NCBI RefSeq assembly: GCF_020536995.1
Contig: NC_068359.1
Span: 77,557,821 to 77,621,820 of the forward strand
Direction: 5' to 3'
Source of the DNA: Dreissena polymorpha
Lineage: Eukaryota > Mollusca > Bivalvia > Myida > Dreissenidae
DNA: 64,000 bases
Made by a program: the position numbers and the translations under genes. The notes under the pieces are model-generated. The model was not told the DNA's origin. It was given only the letters and a program-made list of their open reading frames with translations, and did no database searches. How positions within the stretch are numbered: the first letter of the stretch is position 1; the number at the start of each line of letters is the position of its first letter. This document shows positions 62,283 to 64,000 of this stretch, one piece after another.

Positions 62283-62742
62283 AGGGATCTTTTCACAGTT
62301 TGGTAAATTGACAAAATTGAAAAAGGTTGTTTCCGATTCGCAAATTTTCGTTTTAGTTATGATATTTGTGAGGAAACAGTATTACTGAACATTTACCATA
62401 GTCCACTATAGCCATTATATGAAACGATTGAATAATTTGAGAGTTCTGTTGTTGTCGTTTAAATTTACAAAACTACGAAGATTGCTTATATAACGTATAA
62501 AATACTTCTTCTATGTATAGTCGGCGGAATAGTCGACAGGGCTAATGCGTTTTTACTTCAGACTAACTCCAGGACTCCGGGGGTCACTGGTTCGAGCCCT
62601 GGTACCGGCTACTTTTTTTTCCTTGTTTTAATTTTCTTCTTGATTTTTTACTGGAGCTTTTAAGATCCAATGTTTACATTTATCAATACAAAGCATTAAA
62701 TGACAAACTTCAAAATATGCCAAAATCTGTGAAAAGGCCCCT
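62283..62742 (+). mobile_element. TTAA-flanked TIR element with tRNA-like core, copy 5
   Basis: Perfect TTAA on both sides (62279-62282, 62743-62746). The termini are AGGGATCTTTTCAC and GTGAAAAGGCCCCT. A box TAGTCGACAGG (62530-62540), B box GGTTCGAGCCC (62589-62599). A stretch before the core (the GCGTTGCAACGCG region) has been deleted. It lies between the 3' flank block and the terminal exon at 63130; nothing equivalent was seen in the 2.5-2.9 kb paralogue. Confidence 0.85.
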
Positions 62743-63129
62743 TTAATTAAGGGTAATCTTTGTTTTCATTTTATCATCCACATGTGCAATAAAAATTTAT
62801 GTCGTTTGTTTAATCATTATTCTTAAAAGAAAATGCTTAACTTTCCATAACATAGTTTTGTATTTTTGGTAAATGTAAAATTTTCAACAATTTTATATTA
62901 ATGGATGATAGAGATGCGTATTAAAATCTTGAAATTATTACCCGAATTTGCGTAACTCTAATTATTACATAAAATCTTGCGTGTGTACTTTGTACTTAGA
63001 AAGCTATTCATCCATAAGATCACTTTTATAATGCACGAACATCTCCGCCTCAGGGGAGAACAATATTAAACATTAAAAATATCATCTTTTTACGTTACTT
63101 TCTTAATAAAAGCAGTATTTGGTTAGGTA

Positions 63130-63857
63130 TTACGATTTAGATCGTAGACTACTCTTTAGTCCCGAAAGAAAGTTCTTTCCAAAGTTTTGCAGCTCAGCAT
63201 TTCGTCTTGGTGGAATTGTTGGACTTGGTGTGCTTGTTGTAACATTTTGGTCAAGAATTGCAGCAGAGTGTGCACCATCGGTTGCGTTAAATCCTTGCTG
63301 TCCTGACAGAAGATTTAGTACTTGTAGCTCCAATGTTTGATCCACCGGATGACTGACCACAACTGAATCTTCCGTTTCTGTTTGTGTCGTGAATATGTCG
63401 TGAGCTCTAGGAATGTTAATGTGTGTATCATTTACATCGATCGATGGCGAGTTTACAACAGGAACATCATGCGGGCCTCCCATCATTTGCGTAACCTTTG
63501 CAGCGGCCTCTGATTGTGAAGCCTGCGCGACGATGACTTCCATATGAGAATTACTCTCATGCACTTTTCTGTCTAAAGATGCCGTATCTGGTTGGTTTGA
63601 TGTTGGTTTACCATCCAGTGCATTTGCCTTATTAGTTCCGGAAACACTATCTGGTGATTGTGTACTCATTTTTGTCGAATCATTCAGCAGTACAGAGGTA
63701 TCGAGACGTACAGGCGAGCCAGATCCAATTAAATGTTGTTCAAATCCACCCATAGGAATGGCGAGAGGCACGACTTCTGATGGAGAGCTGGTCCTTTGAA
63801 GGGCAGTGTTCAAGCATAACTTGTTTATGCATTCCTTTGTATGTTGTGATCTGCACG
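63130..63857 (-). CDS. Terminal exon of an unidentified Ser/Thr-rich protein, gene runs off right edge
   Basis: The frame is open from at least 63857 to the TAA at 63130-63132. A possible phase-1 acceptor is CTCTGTGAAG, just right of 63857; a GTGCAG acceptor nearby is an alternative. It encodes RSQHTKECINKLCLNTAL, then a long Ser/Thr/Gln-rich stretch (KMSTQSPDSVSGTNKANAL, QTLELQVLNLLSGQQGFNAT) and ends FGKNFLSGLKSSLRSKS. The G+C content is higher than in the surroundings, and no membrane segment is seen. It is related to the decayed exon at 2895-3100, so it may belong to the tandem-module gene family. The earlier exons lie beyond 64000. No known domain is recognised. Confidence 0.6.
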
Positions 63858-64000
63858 CTTCACAGAGAATTCAGGCAAATCACCGATAGCAGATTCTTGA
63901 CCTACATATAAGCATACAATACAAAGAATATGTTGTGTTTCAGAAAATATAAACGACGTTTTACAAAATAACATGTCTTTAATTTCCTGAATCGCCAAGT

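Overview
The window looks like nuclear DNA of a bivalve mollusc. It is AT-rich, gene-poor and intron-rich. It holds a clear Na+/K+-ATPase beta subunit gene and is full of small transposons. Several of these (the GCCGCATGATGCGGC hairpin element and the GAGCCGCGTTCTGAGAAAAC element) match what I remember of Dreissena (zebra/quagga mussel) genomic DNA. The genus is from memory, not tested. No prokaryotic genes, viral genes, LTR elements or CRISPR arrays were seen.

All supported host genes lie on the minus strand. (1) 2895-5850: a secreted Thr-rich protein with at least four tandem, symmetric phase-1 exons of about 34 residues. A decayed terminal exon lies at 2.9-3.1 kb. A relative of that terminal exon sits at 63130-63857, in a gene that runs off the right edge. 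(2) Three paralogous 97-nt signal-peptide first exons at 8309-8405, 45090-45186 and 53963-54059, each with a TATA-like box about 86 nt upstream of the ATG. The third may head a small Cys-containing gene (exons down to 49785). (3) 16258-19790: a complete three-exon, 102-residue secreted protein with two six-Cys modules. (4) 36654-39810: the C-terminal four exons of a Na+/K+-ATPase beta subunit.

A large duplication links 7317-10565 with 52577-58262. Both copies carry a signal exon and a 23-bp minisatellite, which is longer in the second copy. Two hairpin MITEs sit in the second copy only, so the first copy preserves the empty sites. A second paralogous block joins 2.45-3.1 kb and 62.05-63.3 kb. 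Together they suggest a tandem array of minus-strand secreted-protein genes that has been rearranged.

Mobile DNA: nine copies or fragments of a TTAA-flanked CCC...GGG hairpin MITE; four of a GAGCC... long-TIR MITE; five of a TTAA-flanked TIR element with an internal tRNA-like pol III promoter; a tRNA-derived SINE (3706-3895); a decayed LINE (about 27.5-32.47 kb) with ORF1, endonuclease, reverse transcriptase and a 2A-like motif; a 1.8-kb PIF/Harbinger element with TIRs and a TAA duplication (42167-43975); a 967-bp foldback element with a perfect 30-bp palindrome (13471-14437); and small inverted-repeat elements at 17.8, 34.1 and 55.2 kb. Long stretches, especially 10.6-13.4, 24.4-27.1, 32.5-34.8, 45.3-49.2 and 58.3-62 kb, are AT-rich intergenic or intronic DNA in which I see little.
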